A stretch of 47,260 nt of DNA. It comes from an uncultured Haliea sp. (GTDB taxonomy: Bacteria > Pseudomonadota > Gammaproteobacteria > Pseudomonadales > Halieaceae). Positions 1 to 9,619 of the stretch are shown here, one piece after another. Position 1 is the first letter of the stretch. Every line of letters starts with the position of its first letter. A model generated the notes under the pieces. The model was not told the DNA's origin, did not search any database, and saw only the letters and a program-made list of their open reading frames with translations. The stretch is taken from contig CAJXUQ010000003.1 of the NCBI GenBank assembly GCA_913061145.1, positions 187,208 to 234,467 on the forward strand, in the 5' to 3' direction. Position numbers and translations under genes: made by a program.

Positions 1-320
1 AGCATGGCGTCACGCTGGCGGAACTTGCCGGTAGCGTCAATCACGATGTCCACCCCGAACATGTCCCAGGGCATTTCGGCGGGCGTATCGGTGCGTAACA
101 GGCGGGTACGGAAGCGGCTGTTGTGGAGAAAATTGCCGTCAAGCCGGTAGCTTGCCGCCTTCATCTCCGAGCAGAGCAGATAGTGCAGGATGGCCGGATC
201 ACCAATGTCGGCTATGGCCACGATCTCGACATCAGTGCCGCGGGCGGCAAGGTCGTAGACCTGGCGGCCGATCTGGCCAAAGCCCATCAGCCCCACCTTG
301 ATGGGTCGTGCGTGTGTCAT
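1..320 (-). CDS. Glyceraldehyde-3-phosphate dehydrogenase-like protein, N-terminal part
   Basis: The ATG at 318-320 opens a minus-strand frame that runs off the window edge (about 106 codons present). The N-terminus carries a Rossmann dinucleotide motif, GFGQIGR at about residues 13-19, and later the GAPDH-like stretch VDIVIDATGKF. These point to an NAD(P)-dependent glyceraldehyde-3-phosphate dehydrogenase family enzyme of glycolysis/gluconeogenesis. The catalytic Cys lies beyond the edge, so activity and subtype cannot be judged. It is divergent from folE; the 144-bp gap between them (321-464) must hold both promoters, but I saw no convincing -35/-10 pair there. Confidence 0.8.
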   Translation of the reverse strand, partial: MTHARPIKVGLMGFGQIGRQVYDLAARGTDVEIVAIADIGDPAILHYLLCSEMKAASYRLDGNFLHNSRFRTRLLRTDTPAEMPWDMFGVDIVIDATGKFRQRDAM

Positions 321-464
321 AGTCCCCCTCCTCCTGGCGTTGCGCCAGATTTCTGACCAGGTTTTGTCCACATAATGTACGACAGCGCTCCGGCTTCGAT
401 CACGGACCGGTAATCCATCCGGTACAGCCCGCCGTAACTACCCCAAACGTACTGGAGATGCGAC

Positions 465-1142
465 ATGGAAACTGCACTGGCTGGAAACATTCCCTTCCCA
501 AGCAAGATGTCAGCAGAGGCAGCCATCGTGCGCAATGCTCTGTTGGAACGCGGCCTGGAAACCCCGATGATACAAAACGGGCTCTCGCGTGACGAAAAGT
601 ATCGCCGCATCGTACAGTCCTTTACCGATATCACCCGCACGCTGGGCCTTGACCTGAATGACGACAGCCTGGCTGAGACCCCACACCGTATCGCGAAAAT
701 GTACGTGGATGAAATCTTTTCAGGGCTCGATTACTCACGCTTTCCGAAAATTTCCGTCATCGCCAATAAAATGCAGGTCGAAGAGATGGTGCAGGTGGAT
801 GACATTGATGTCGTCAGCACCTGCGAGCATCACTTTGTCACGATCGACGGCCGCGCCCGCGTTGCCTACATACCCAAGGACAAAGTGATCGGCCTCTCCA
901 AAATCAACCGCATCGTGCGCTTCTTCGCCCAGCGCCCGCAAGTGCAGGAACGCCTGACCCAACAGATTCTCGTCGCCTTGCAGACGCTGCTGGATACTGA
1001 CGACGTTGCCGTCACTATCGATGCTGTGCATTACTGCGTCAAGTCGCGCGGCGTGATGGACAGCAACTCCAGAACACGCACCACGTCGCTGGGTGGCGCG
1101 TTCAAATCCGACCCGAGCACCCGGGCCGAATTCCTCAACTGA
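465..1142 (+). CDS. folE: GTP cyclohydrolase I
   Basis: This 225-residue protein matches the usual FolE length (about 220). FolE converts GTP to 7,8-dihydroneopterin triphosphate, the first step of folate/pterin synthesis. The zinc ligands are visible: Cys120 and His123 in the CEHH motif and Cys191 in HYCVKSRG. The catalytic-domain signature around [15 protein letters not shown] is intact. The ATG at 465 is preceded by GGAG at a suitable distance. A later in-frame Met exists, but this start has the better ribosome-binding site. The gene ends just before a hairpin terminator at 1170-1194, so it is probably monocistronic. Confidence 0.95.
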   Translation: METALAGNIPFPSKMSAEAAIVRNALLERGLETPMIQNGLSRDEKYRRIVQSFTDITRTLGLDLNDDSLAETPHRIAKMYVDEIFSGLDYSRFPKISVIANKMQVEEMVQVDDIDVVSTCEHHFVTIDGRARVAYIPKDKVIGLSKINRIVRFFAQRPQVQERLTQQILVALQTLLDTDDVAVTIDAVHYCVKSRGVMDSNSRTRTTSLGGAFKSDPSTRAEFLN

Positions 1143-1169
1143 CCCCCCCCTGGGAATTCGGCTTTTTTC

Positions 1170-1194
1170 GCCCGGCACTGCCGGGCTTTTTTTT
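1170..1194 (+). terminator. Rho-independent terminator after folE
   Basis: A GC-rich stem, GCCCGGC/GCCGGGC (7 bp with a 3-nt ACT loop, or 6 bp with a 5-nt loop), is followed directly by eight T residues at 1187-1194. It begins 28 bp after the folE stop codon and is the textbook form of an intrinsic terminator. Confidence 0.9.
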
Positions 1195-1279
1195 ATCCCG
1201 GATTGCGGTTTTTCGTCTGCGGCAAAGCGTGTACCCTGCCCTCTCTACCACAGCACCATGCATCGACACCGGGCCTCCC

Positions 1280-2593
1280 ATGAGAACACTGCTAACCCTC
1301 ACCTCATTGCTGCTGTCGACAGCGCTGCTGCTGGTCGGCCAGGGGATGCAGTTGACGCTGCTGCCGCTGCGCGCCAGCAGTATCGGACTCTCAGACTTCC
1401 TGATCGGTGTCAGTGCATCGGCCTACTTTTTGGGTTTCGTCGCCGGCTGCCTGCTGATTCCGCGAATCATCGCCAAAGTCGGCCATATCCGCAGCTTCGC
1501 CGTGCTCACGGCTATCATGATGAGCGCCATCCTCGCCCTGGAGACGCTGGATGGCTGGCTGCCCTGGCTGCTGCTCCGCTTCCTCACCGGCGCCATGATC
1601 TGCGGCCTGTACACAGTGATCGAAAGCTGGCTCAACGACCAGACCAGCGCAGAGTCGCGGGGTCAGGTGCTGGCCATCTATACGTTCATCATTCTTGCGG
1701 CGATGGCCCTGGGCCAGGTACTGATCAACGTCGGCCCCGTCGACAGCGCGACGCCATTTATCCTCGCTGCCATCTTCATGGCGCTGGCCATAGTCCCGGT
1801 GGGCCTCACCAGCCGTCTGGCGCCGGCACCCATCGAATCCACACGCATTCGCTTTAATCTGCTCTATCGCCGCTCCCGCGCTGCGTTCGCAGGAACCTTG
1901 CTGTCCGGGTTGGTGGTGGGCAGTTTCTGGGCACTCGGCGCCGTGTTTGCCCGGCGCTATGGCGACAGCATGGCTGATGTCACCTGGTTTATCACCGCGG
2001 GCATCGCTGGGGGTGCGCTGTTCCAGTATCCCATCGGCTGGCTGTCCGACCGCATCGACCGGCGTTACGTGCTCGTCTTCCTGAGTCTGGGGGCGATCGC
2101 CGCCTCCGCCGCGGTTGCGCTCACCGTACAGCACAGCGCGCATCTGGCTGCGGTGTTTGTATTCGGAGCAATGACCATGCCGCTCTATGCAATTTCGCTC
2201 GCAACGGCGGCTGACAATTCGTCGGCTGAAGAGTTTGTGGAGATCGGTACATCGGTATTGCTGCTGAATGCCCTGGGTGCGGCCTCTGCCCCCATTCTGC
2301 TCGGGCAGTTGATGAGCCTGTACGATGCCACGGCGCTTTTCTGGTCTTTCGGTGCGCTGTGTGCGGTGTTTACCGTGTACCTTGCCATTCAAACGCGGGA
2401 CAAGGACCAGGTGGTCGCCGCGAAAGACCAGGTGCCCTTCTCCGCCGCCGCTACCGAGGCGGCGCCGACCGGTTTTGGGCTTGACCCGCGGGGACCGGAG
2501 GACGCCGTGGGTGACCTGTTACCCACGGACACGCAGGGCCACGATGAGTTCCAGACTGAGCCAGAGGCGGACGCACAGCAGTCCACTCGCTAG
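1280..2593 (+). CDS. MFS transporter (YcaD-like)
   Basis: A 437-residue polytopic protein with about twelve hydrophobic segments. Its first half has the major-facilitator pattern of sugar/drug transporters, and the wording resembles the YcaD-type subgroup (for example IESWLNDQTSAESRGQVL between TM4 and TM5). The substrate is unknown. I chose the ATG at 1280 because the membrane segment starts there; a frame-open ATG at 1229 would add 17 non-hydrophobic residues. After TM12 there is a roughly 65-residue polar, acidic, probably disordered tail. It is convergent with the acyl-CoA ligase gene at 2622-4295, and only 28 bp separate the two stops. Confidence 0.8.
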   Translation: MRTLLTLTSLLLSTALLLVGQGMQLTLLPLRASSIGLSDFLIGVSASAYFLGFVAGCLLIPRIIAKVGHIRSFAVLTAIMMSAILALETLDGWLPWLLLRFLTGAMICGLYTVIESWLNDQTSAESRGQVLAIYTFIILAAMALGQVLINVGPVDSATPFILAAIFMALAIVPVGLTSRLAPAPIESTRIRFNLLYRRSRAAFAGTLLSGLVVGSFWALGAVFARRYGDSMADVTWFITAGIAGGALFQYPIGWLSDRIDRRYVLVFLSLGAIAASAAVALTVQHSAHLAAVFVFGAMTMPLYAISLATAADNSSAEEFVEIGTSVLLLNALGAASAPILLGQLMSLYDATALFWSFGALCAVFTVYLAIQTRDKDQVVAAKDQVPFSAAATEAAPTGFGLDPRGPEDAVGDLLPTDTQGHDEFQTEPEADAQQSTR

Positions 2594-2621
2594 CTGTGTG
2601 CCGCCCGCGAGGCTGAAACGT

Positions 2622-4295
2622 TCAGTCCGCCCAGTGCAGGATCACTTGGCGCTCTTCAGCTGCGCTGCGCGCGAGGCCCTCGGCAAGCTCACCGTAGCGC
2701 TCTTCTACCTTCTCACGACGTATTTTCAGCGTCGGCGTCAGCACCTCGTTGTCGATGGTCCACTCCTGTCGGGAGAGGATCACTGCGCCAATACGCGCGT
2801 GCTTTTCCACCGCTTCATTGATGCTCTGCACCGCCTCGTGTATTGCCTGTGCAATCTCCGCCTCCGCCTGCTCGCGTGACGCCTCCGCCAGCTGGCGGGC
2901 CGCCTCATTCAGCACGGCCACCATCACGGTCTTGGAAAAGCCGCGACCGAGCAGGCAGTGCTGTTCCGTGTGCGGATTCTTGGCAAATTCGCCTTCAATG
3001 GGCGGCGGCGCGACAAACTTGCCCTGAATGGTTTTGAAATACTCTTTGACGCGGCCCGTCAGGTAAATAAAGCCATCTTCATCAACCCGGGCCTTGTCGC
3101 CGGTGTGCAGCCATCCGTCCCGGATCAGCTCCGCCGTCTTGTCCGGTTGTTTGTAGTAACCCGGCGTGCAACCGTCGGCGCGCACCACCAGCTCACCCTC
3201 ATCGGTGATCCGGTACTCAACCTCCCCTATGGGCTTGCCGATAGAGCCAACACGCCGTGAATCGTGGCCGCTGACGATCACTCCCATGGCCTCAGTCTGG
3301 CCGAAACCCTCCATCAGAATCAGCCCCAGGCGCTCCCACCATTCGATCAGCGACGGCGGCGTCGGCGCGGCGGCCACCAGGCAGTACTCCACCTGATCAA
3401 GGCCAAGACCCTCCAGCACCAGCTGCCCAATGCCCGCGCTGTCCTGGCTCAAGGCCTGCTCCAGCACCTCGTTACCGCCGAACTTGGCGATCACTGCCTG
3501 CTTCAACTGCTCCCAGACACGGGGCGGACCAAAGAACATGTGCGGCCGCGTGCGCTGCAGGTCTGCTGCCAGCGTCTCCAGACCCTGGTTAAAACTGACT
3601 TCGCCGCAACAGGTCAGGGAAGAAAACTCGACAATCTGTCGCTCGGCAATGTGGGACAGTGGCAGATAGGAAAAATAGCGGGCCTCGTCTCGCGTCCCAA
3701 ACGTAGACCGGAAGCGCGTGATGGGCACGAGGTTACTGCGGTGCGTCTGGATGACGCCCTTGGGCAGGCCGGTAGTGCCCGATGTGAACACCAGCGAAAT
3801 CACATCATCGGGCTGGCAGCGGTACTTCGGCAGCTGACCCCGCCATTCCGCCAGCAGATCTTCCCACCTCAGGTGCGGCTCCTCCAGCTCTACTCCGGGG
3901 AGTGTGATCAGCGTGATGCCCGCCGGAAGTACCCCCCTCACCGCGTTCCAGTTCGAGGTTTCGCCAACGATCAGCGCTTTGGTTTCGGTGAAATCCAGAA
4001 TGTACTGGGCCGTGGATGCGGGCAGCGTGGTGAACATGCTCACCGTGACATTGCCGGACTGGATAATCGCCAGATCCGCCATAAACCAGTGCGCACAATT
4101 GCGCGATAACAGCCCGATACGCTCGCCGTGGCCGAAGTGATGCTCCAGCATGGCGGCCATAGCATTGACAGTGGCGTGGGCTTCCTTCCAGGTCACATCC
4201 CGGGACCCCTCTGGCAGCAGGTCCTTCAACCAGACTCTATCCGGCGTTTCCGCAGCCCAGTGGGCCAGCAGTTTATCGAGTGTGTCAGCCTGCAT
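2622..4295 (-). CDS. AMP-forming long-chain acyl-CoA ligase family protein
   Basis: This 557-residue ANL-superfamily enzyme is expected to activate a fatty acid to its acyl-adenylate and then to acyl-CoA. Visible motifs are the phosphate-binding loop FTSGTTGLPKG, the adenine-binding region GFGQTEAMG, and the ATP/hinge region WLHTGDKARVDEDGF followed by LTGRVKEYFKT. The start is set at the ATG at 4293-4295, which has an AGAGAGGA ribosome-binding site; the open frame continues 55 codons upstream without family similarity. No membrane segment or signal peptide is evident. The exact chain-length preference cannot be read from the sequence. Confidence 0.85.
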   Translation of the reverse strand: MQADTLDKLLAHWAAETPDRVWLKDLLPEGSRDVTWKEAHATVNAMAAMLEHHFGHGERIGLLSRNCAHWFMADLAIIQSGNVTVSMFTTLPASTAQYILDFTETKALIVGETSNWNAVRGVLPAGITLITLPGVELEEPHLRWEDLLAEWRGQLPKYRCQPDDVISLVFTSGTTGLPKGVIQTHRSNLVPITRFRSTFGTRDEARYFSYLPLSHIAERQIVEFSSLTCCGEVSFNQGLETLAADLQRTRPHMFFGPPRVWEQLKQAVIAKFGGNEVLEQALSQDSAGIGQLVLEGLGLDQVEYCLVAAAPTPPSLIEWWERLGLILMEGFGQTEAMGVIVSGHDSRRVGSIGKPIGEVEYRITDEGELVVRADGCTPGYYKQPDKTAELIRDGWLHTGDKARVDEDGFIYLTGRVKEYFKTIQGKFVAPPPIEGEFAKNPHTEQHCLLGRGFSKTVMVAVLNEAARQLAEASREQAEAEIAQAIHEAVQSINEAVEKHARIGAVILSRQEWTIDNEVLTPTLKIRREKVEERYGELAEGLARSAAEERQVILHWAD

Positions 4296-4401
4296 GGTAT
4301 TGTCCTCTCTTATTGTAATTCGAGATGCCGGTAACCGGGGCCGGAGCACCCGTCCGATCCAGTGTACAAAACCCCGCGTGGCTTGCCACGCAAATTCGTC
4401 C

Positions 4402-5007
4402 TCAGCGCAGTTCCAGGGTCTGCTGCCCTGTGCCGGTCGGCGTTCCCCGCTGTGCGACACCGGCCTGCCCCATATCGGGACGCTGGGCCCGGTTCAGGCC
4501 AACGGGCAGCCGCTCCAGTGCCCCGCGGCCCCAATCGTGCTGGGGCAGCCGCGCGGTAATGTCGTCCACATCCACGACCGGCAGCAGCCCGACCAACGGC
4601 TGTACCGAACGCCCGCCGCCCACGCTGTCGTCGCGACCATGCCAGCTGCCACCCACCAGGCGGTGTTGCTCGCTGAAGGTCAGCAACAGGGCTTCATTGC
4701 GGGTGCTGGCCCGGCCGACATCGAGGGACAGGAAATCCACACCCAGCGCACCGAGGCTGACGCCCAGCACGTTCTCCGTCACCTGCCAGGATTCCCAGCC
4801 GAGCACGTAGCCCCCGGGTATGGCGGACACGCGCAATGGCGGCCCGAGCCTCGAGAGAATATCGCCGGTACTGAGGTCCGTGACGGGCGTATTGGCCAGC
4901 GCCGCGGCCCCGGGGGGGAGACTCTCGCCGAGGTTGTAGTGCCACTGCGTGCAGCCGCCGAGCAACAGCGCGAGTGCCAGCAGCGACACGCGCCGCGCAT
5001 CAGCCAT
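4402..5007 (-). CDS. Lipoprotein with SmpA/OmlA-like motif, function unknown
   Basis: A 201-residue predicted lipoprotein. The start ATG at 5005-5007 gives a basic N-terminus (ADARR), a hydrophobic stretch and the lipobox LGGC with Cys19. The segment GDILSRLGPPLRVSAIPGGY resembles the repeating LGxP pattern of SmpA/OmlA (BamE-like) small lipoproteins. The start overlaps the end of the preceding lipoprotein gene by 8 nt, which implies translational coupling. The last 70 residues look low-complexity and are not recognisable. The function is unknown; an envelope location is well supported. Confidence 0.65.
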   Translation of the reverse strand: MADARRVSLLALALLLGGCTQWHYNLGESLPPGAAALANTPVTDLSTGDILSRLGPPLRVSAIPGGYVLGWESWQVTENVLGVSLGALGVDFLSLDVGRASTRNEALLLTFSEQHRLVGGSWHGRDDSVGGGRSVQPLVGLLPVVDVDDITARLPQHDWGRGALERLPVGLNRAQRPDMGQAGVAQRGTPTGTGQQTLELR

Positions 5008-5368
5008 TGTCGGCTGCCGCAATGCGACTTGCCGCATCAGTCAGCAGGCCGTTTTCGTCGAAGAAAAAGATCGCGCGATCATACTGCGTATCGATCTGCA
5101 TGCGGTTATACAGCACCAGCACGATACCCTCGCCGTCGGAGCGCTCGAACAGGTAATAGAGAATCGACTCACCTTCAAGCGCGATGACCTGGGACGGTGG
5201 TCCAAGCGCGGCCATTACCTCGGCCCGCGTGGTCACGCCCGGCTGGAGCGTGTGCATATAGGCGTCGGTCCAGCCGGCCTCTACGCCCCGGCGGTTTTCG
5301 TATTGGGCACAGCCCGCGACCAGCAACAACAGGAAGGGCACTAAACAGCGGGCTACAGGTGTCATCAT
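5000..5368 (-). CDS. Small BamE/SmpA-like outer-membrane lipoprotein
   Basis: A 122-residue predicted lipoprotein with signal peptide and lipobox LVAGC (Cys20). The mature part contains LQPGVTTRAEVMAALGPPSQVI, the hallmark of the SmpA/OmlA fold in which a TRxEV helix precedes an LGxP turn. BamE itself helps assemble outer-membrane beta-barrels. This protein shares the fold pattern but sits outside a bam context, so it is probably a paralogue. Two adjacent Met codons (5368 and 5365) could start it. The downstream lipoprotein gene overlaps by 8 nt, so the two probably act together. Confidence 0.7.
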   Translation of the reverse strand: MMTPVARCLVPFLLLLVAGCAQYENRRGVEAGWTDAYMHTLQPGVTTRAEVMAALGPPSQVIALEGESILYYLFERSDGEGIVLVLYNRMQIDTQYDRAIFFFDENGLLTDAASRIAAADNG

Positions 5369-5389
5369 TGATCTCGCACGGCTTGTATT

Positions 5390-5405
5390 GGGCGATTATA
5401 CGCCC
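5390..5405 (-). promoter_or_regulatory. Probable -10 element of the two-lipoprotein operon, inside a short inverted repeat
   Basis: On the minus strand a perfect TATAAT (5395-5400) lies 27 bp upstream of the lipoprotein start. It is flanked by GGGCG and CGCCC, so the -10 box forms the centre of a 16-bp inverted repeat. No good -35 is visible at 16-18 bp. The dyad may be coincidental or may be a repressor site. Confidence 0.4.
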
Positions 5406-5444
5406 GGAAACGGCGAACGGACTGCCCGCTCGCCCCTGTCGACC

Positions 5445-7172
5445 TCAGCCCAGCAGAAGGTCACTGCGCTGCACCACCTCCTGCCGGAAGGCAGCCGTCT
5501 TTTCGCTGTACTCACGGGAGTCGATCGTGGACACATAGCGCCACTCAGCGGTGAGTGACTCCGGCGTAAAGCGGGTGACCAGATAACCGCGGTCGATCAG
5601 GTTGGCGTACACGAGATCATCGACCAGCGTCGCAATGAGGGGCGAAAACAGCCCGGCCACATCGCGGCCCAGCACGTCCTCCAGCCCCGGCGAGCTGACA
5701 CTTGCGGTTGCCAGTTCCACGCCCACCACCTCACCCGTGCTGGCGAAGAGCTGTGACGCCCAGGCGTTGTGCGTATCTCCCGCCAACGCGACCAGCCGAC
5801 TGTTCATCTGGCGTGCCACTTCCAGCACGCGGTCACGCTCGAAAGCATACCCGTCCCAGGCGTCGAGATTGTAGGGAACCGCCGAGTCCAGCAGCGCCTG
5901 TTCTTCCGGCGTGCGCTCCTCTGGTGCCTTGTTCTTCGCCGTCACTGCGGCGAGCACCGCGGCGGTGCCAGCTGCCAGCGCATCGCCACCGCTGATGCTG
6001 GGCTCCAGCGCTTCGAGAATGGGGGCCGGCAACAGGTAGCGCGCCATCAACACCTGCTGGCCAAGCACTTGCCAGCGGGCTGTGGATTCGATCAGCTGCG
6101 TCTCCAGCCAGGCCAGTTGCTCTGCACCGAGAAGCGTGCGATCGGACGCATTGCTGGCAGCCCGCGTTGCCTCGACGTCAATGCGACCACCACTGACAAA
6201 GTCCGGGTAGACATACTGCCGGTCACGGCCAATCACACGTGTGTCCAGCATAATCAGGTCCAGCAGATCCCCGTAGGGCAATCGCCGGTAGATGATTTCC
6301 TGCTCACTCGCAGGGGGGCGTACCGGTAGCCATTCGTACCAGGCCTGTATCGCGGCGGCGCGCCTCTCTGAATACTCGCCCTCGGTGGCCGGATCATGAT
6401 TCTCCGCACCCTCCCGCCAGGCATCATTGGCAATCTCGTGATCGTCCCAGACAACGATGAAGGGGTGCGCGCTGTGTGCTGCCTGCAGGTCGGGGTCTGT
6501 GCGGTACTGCGCGTAGCGAGTCCGGTAATCCACCAGGCTGAACAACTCGCCAGCGGGCTGTACCACGCGCCCCAGGGCTTCGGCATTGGCGCTGGCGTAG
6601 CCACCTGGTGCGTACTCGTAGATATAGTCACCGAGGTGCAGCACGGCATCGACCGGCTGTGCAGCCACCTCGCGGTATACGTTGAAGTAGCCCGCGGGGT
6701 AGTTGGAGCAGGACACCACGGCAAACGCCGCCGACGCAGTCGCGCCTGCCGGTGCGGTGCGGGTGCGACCCACACTGGAAAGCACCTCACGCACGCGGAA
6801 GCGATAGAAATACGTGGTACCCGCCGCCAGCCCGGTAACGTCCGCCTTGAGCGTAAAATCCACAGTTTCGTCGGTATTCCCGCGACCGCTGGCGACAAGA
6901 TTGGCAAAGCCCTCATCGCTCGCAACTTCCCAGTCGACGGTGACAAATCCGGGCTCACGCGGGGTCACGCGAGTCCAGATAATCACGCGATCCGTCAGGG
7001 GGTCGCCGGAGGCTATACCGTGATTGAAATCGGCAGCGACGCCCTCAGGCAACGGCAGGGCATCGCTGCTGTCCGAACAGCCAGCGAGATTACCGCCCAG
7101 CAGCGGCAAAAGAGAAGCAGCCGCAATGCCCTTCACCAGAGTACGGCGGCGCAAATGAGGATGATCGGTCAT
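5445..7172 (-). CDS. PhoD-type alkaline phosphatase / phosphodiesterase, Tat-exported lipoprotein
   Basis: A 575-residue PhoD-family metallophosphatase that hydrolyses phosphate mono- or diesters outside the cytoplasm. The N-terminus has a twin-arginine signal (RRRTLVKG) followed by a hydrophobic stretch and a lipobox-like LAGC, so Tat export with lipid anchoring is likely. An N-terminal fibronectin-like PhoD_N region precedes the metal-site motifs SCSNYPAGYFNVYRE, HLGDYIYEY, VWDDHEIAND and LAGDTHNAW. The start at 7170-7172 has a GGAG site; the 15 extra codons upstream lack support. No Pho box was recognised upstream. Confidence 0.88.
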   Translation of the reverse strand: MTDHPHLRRRTLVKGIAAASLLPLLGGNLAGCSDSSDALPLPEGVAADFNHGIASGDPLTDRVIIWTRVTPREPGFVTVDWEVASDEGFANLVASGRGNTDETVDFTLKADVTGLAAGTTYFYRFRVREVLSSVGRTRTAPAGATASAAFAVVSCSNYPAGYFNVYREVAAQPVDAVLHLGDYIYEYAPGGYASANAEALGRVVQPAGELFSLVDYRTRYAQYRTDPDLQAAHSAHPFIVVWDDHEIANDAWREGAENHDPATEGEYSERRAAAIQAWYEWLPVRPPASEQEIIYRRLPYGDLLDLIMLDTRVIGRDRQYVYPDFVSGGRIDVEATRAASNASDRTLLGAEQLAWLETQLIESTARWQVLGQQVLMARYLLPAPILEALEPSISGGDALAAGTAAVLAAVTAKNKAPEERTPEEQALLDSAVPYNLDAWDGYAFERDRVLEVARQMNSRLVALAGDTHNAWASQLFASTGEVVGVELATASVSSPGLEDVLGRDVAGLFSPLIATLVDDLVYANLIDRGYLVTRFTPESLTAEWRYVSTIDSREYSEKTAAFRQEVVQRSDLLLG

Positions 7173-7266
7173 GGTGTGCTCCGTAAGCAACGCCGCGACT
7201 CGCGGCCGGTAGAGCACACAGAATTACAGCAATCGTGTTACCGGCGCAAGCGCGCCAGAGGGCCCG

Positions 7267-8622
7267 TCAACGGCCACGACCGCCGCGCGACGGCGTACGG
7301 CCATTGTCCTTGCGACGGGCCTGCGCGCCGCGGCCCCCGGTACCCGCGCGAGTTCGGCGACGTGCCTGCGCGGGCGCGCCGTCGCGTGCCGCTGACGGCC
7401 CGCTGGGTGGTTTTTGCCGTCCACGGGCCGATGCGGCCGGGCGCCCCTTTGCCGGGCCTCCCTTTGCGGACCGCCCCCGGGGCACCGCGTGCTGGGGTTC
7501 AAAGCCTTCAATCTCTTCCCGCGGCAGGGTTTTGCAAATCAGGCGCTCGATGTCATAGAGGTAATCAGCCTCGTCAGCGCTGACCAGTGAATAGGCCTGC
7601 CCGGCGGCACCCGCGCGCCCTGTGCGACCGATTCGGTGCACGTAGTCTTCCGCGACATTCGGCAGATCGAAATTCACCACCTGGGGCAGCTGCTCGATAT
7701 CCAGCCCCCGCGCGGCGATATCCGTTGCGACTAGGGCCTGTACACGCCCCTGCTTGAAATCGGCCAGGGCGCGGGTGCGTGCGTTCTGGCTTTTATTCCC
7801 GTGAATGGCGACTGAACGGATACCGTTCTGTTCCAGCTGCTGGCTGAGTTTGTTGGCCCCGTGCTTGGTGCGGGTGAACACCAGCACCTGATCCCAGCCG
7901 TGCACTGCGACCAGATGGCTCAGCAGTTCCGGTTTGCGCTTCTTGTCTACCGGGTATACCCACTGCTGCACCGTCTCGGCGGTGGCATTGGGCAGACTGA
8001 CTTCTACACGGACCGGTTGCCGCAGATACCCCTGCGCCAATTGCGTGATCGGCCCGGAGAACGTCGCCGAGAACATCAGGGTCTGGCGGCGGGTGGGCAG
8101 CAGCGTGACGATGCGGCGGATATCGTGGATGAAGCCCATATCCAGCATGCGGTCGGCCTCATCCAGAACCAGCACCTCCAGATCGCGGAAATCCACGAAC
8201 CCCTGTCCGTGCAAATCGAGCAGCCGGCCCGGCGTGGCGACCAGCACATCGACGCCGCGGCGCAGCTGCGCAATCTGTGGGTTGATGTTCACACCGCCGA
8301 ATACCACCGCAGAGCGAACGCCATCATGTCTCCCGTAATCGCGAACACTCTCCTGCACCTGCGCGGCCAGCTCACGGGTGGGCGTGAGCACCAGGGCACG
8401 GCAACGGTTTGGCTGCGCCCGCGGGCCGCCCGCAAGGCGCTGCAGCAACGGCAGCGTGAATGCGGCGGTCTTACCGGTTCCGGTCTGGGCAGCGGCCATG
8501 ACGTCCCTGCCCGCAAGAATCAGCGGTATCGCCCGGGCCTGGATGGGAGAAGGTGTTTGATAGCCCTGCTCGGCAACGGCGCGAAGCAGGCTGGGCGACA
8601 GCCCCAATGTGTCAAAGGTCAT
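7267..8622 (-). CDS. rhlE: DEAD-box ATP-dependent RNA helicase RhlE-like
   Basis: A 451-residue DEAD-box RNA helicase. The motifs are in order: Q motif region ([13 protein letters not shown]), motif I AQTGTGKT, Ia [32 protein letters not shown], and [12 protein letters not shown]. The C-terminal tail of about 75 residues is rich in Arg, Lys, Pro and Gly, which is typical of RhlE proteins and is likely to bind RNA. Such helicases act in ribosome maturation and RNA turnover, especially in the cold. The start chosen is the ATG at 8620-8622; the longer open frame overlaps the ATP-grasp gene and is not similar to the family. Confidence 0.9.
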   Translation of the reverse strand: MTFDTLGLSPSLLRAVAEQGYQTPSPIQARAIPLILAGRDVMAAAQTGTGKTAAFTLPLLQRLAGGPRAQPNRCRALVLTPTRELAAQVQESVRDYGRHDGVRSAVVFGGVNINPQIAQLRRGVDVLVATPGRLLDLHGQGFVDFRDLEVLVLDEADRMLDMGFIHDIRRIVTLLPTRRQTLMFSATFSGPITQLAQGYLRQPVRVEVSLPNATAETVQQWVYPVDKKRKPELLSHLVAVHGWDQVLVFTRTKHGANKLSQQLEQNGIRSVAIHGNKSQNARTRALADFKQGRVQALVATDIAARGLDIEQLPQVVNFDLPNVAEDYVHRIGRTGRAGAAGQAYSLVSADEADYLYDIERLICKTLPREEIEGFEPQHAVPRGRSAKGGPAKGRPAASARGRQKPPSGPSAARDGAPAQARRRTRAGTGGRGAQARRKDNGRTPSRGGRGR

Positions 8623-8647
8623 CAGCAGCGACTCCGGTTTACACGGC

Positions 8648-9619
8648 TCAGGATGCCTGCAACACCGCCTGCGGCCGATGAAAACGCAGCTTGGCCTGCC
8701 GGATTCGGTCATCGTGATCCACCGCGGTGCGCGCGATTTCCGCCGCAACACCCAGACGGTGAATCAGACCCTCCTGATTGGCCACCTGAATCGCCAGGCC
8801 CGGCCGCGCGTTCAGCTCCAGCAGCATCGGGCCTCGCTGGCGGTCCAGCACGATGTCTGCACCCAGATAGCCCAGCCCGGTCATTTCAGCGCAGCTCGCG
8901 GCGAGGTCCAGAATGGCATCCCAGTCGGGAAGCCGCAGCGACTTGAAGCAGGCGCCTGTATCCGGATGGTGGGTTACCAGGCTGCCGCGCTGCACGGCCG
9001 CAACGCTGAAGCCCTCACCGATATCGAGGCCCACCCCCACTGCGCCCTGGTGCAGGTTCGCCTTGCCGTCCGAGGCGTGGGTGGCACAGCGCATCATCGC
9101 CATCACCGGCACCCCCCGAAAGACGATCACACGAATATCCGGCACCCCCTCGTAGCTGTATTCCGCAAGCAGCGGGTTGAAATCGATCAGCGCCTCGATC
9201 ATCGCGGCATCGTTGCGCCCGCCCAGGCTGTGCAGACCGGCGAGAATATTGGAGGTATGGCGGCGCAGATCGCGCTCATCCAGCACACCACCGCTGGACT
9301 TGACGAAATGCTCACCGTCGCGCGACGTGATCACCAGGATGCCCTTGCCGCCACTGCCCTGCACCGGCTTGATCACAAACGCGTCACGGCCCTGCAGCAG
9401 CTCCAGCATGCGGTTGATCTGGAACTGGTGCTCAATCACGCCGTAGAGTTCAGGCACGACAATATTGCGCTCCAGGGCGGCCTTCTTGGTCAGCAGCTTG
9501 TTGTCGACAATCTGGTAGTTGCGCCGGGGATTATTGGCGCCGATGAACGTGAGATTGCGCTTGTTCATGCCGAGGATGCCCCGCTCCCGCAGGACAGAGG
9601 GTTTCACCAGCCGAATCAT
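8648..9619 (-). CDS. Alpha-L-glutamate ligase-like ATP-grasp protein
   Basis: A 323-residue ATP-grasp protein related to RimK-type glutamate ligases. The nucleotide-binding loop is [15 protein letters not shown], and the metal/ATP region near the C-terminus is [17 protein letters not shown]. It is expected to form an amide or peptide bond using ATP, but the acceptor is unknown. Its start overlaps the end of the membrane transglutaminase gene by 4 nt (ATGA), and that gene overlaps the protease gene in the same way, so the three form a tightly coupled operon. This gene trio recurs in gammaproteobacteria (family knowledge). Confidence 0.85.
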   Translation of the reverse strand: MIRLVKPSVLRERGILGMNKRNLTFIGANNPRRNYQIVDNKLLTKKAALERNIVVPELYGVIEHQFQINRMLELLQGRDAFVIKPVQGSGGKGILVITSRDGEHFVKSSGGVLDERDLRRHTSNILAGLHSLGGRNDAAMIEALIDFNPLLAEYSYEGVPDIRVIVFRGVPVMAMMRCATHASDGKANLHQGAVGVGLDIGEGFSVAAVQRGSLVTHHPDTGACFKSLRLPDWDAILDLAASCAEMTGLGYLGADIVLDRQRGPMLLELNARPGLAIQVANQEGLIHRLGVAAEIARTAVDHDDRIRQAKLRFHRPQAVLQAS

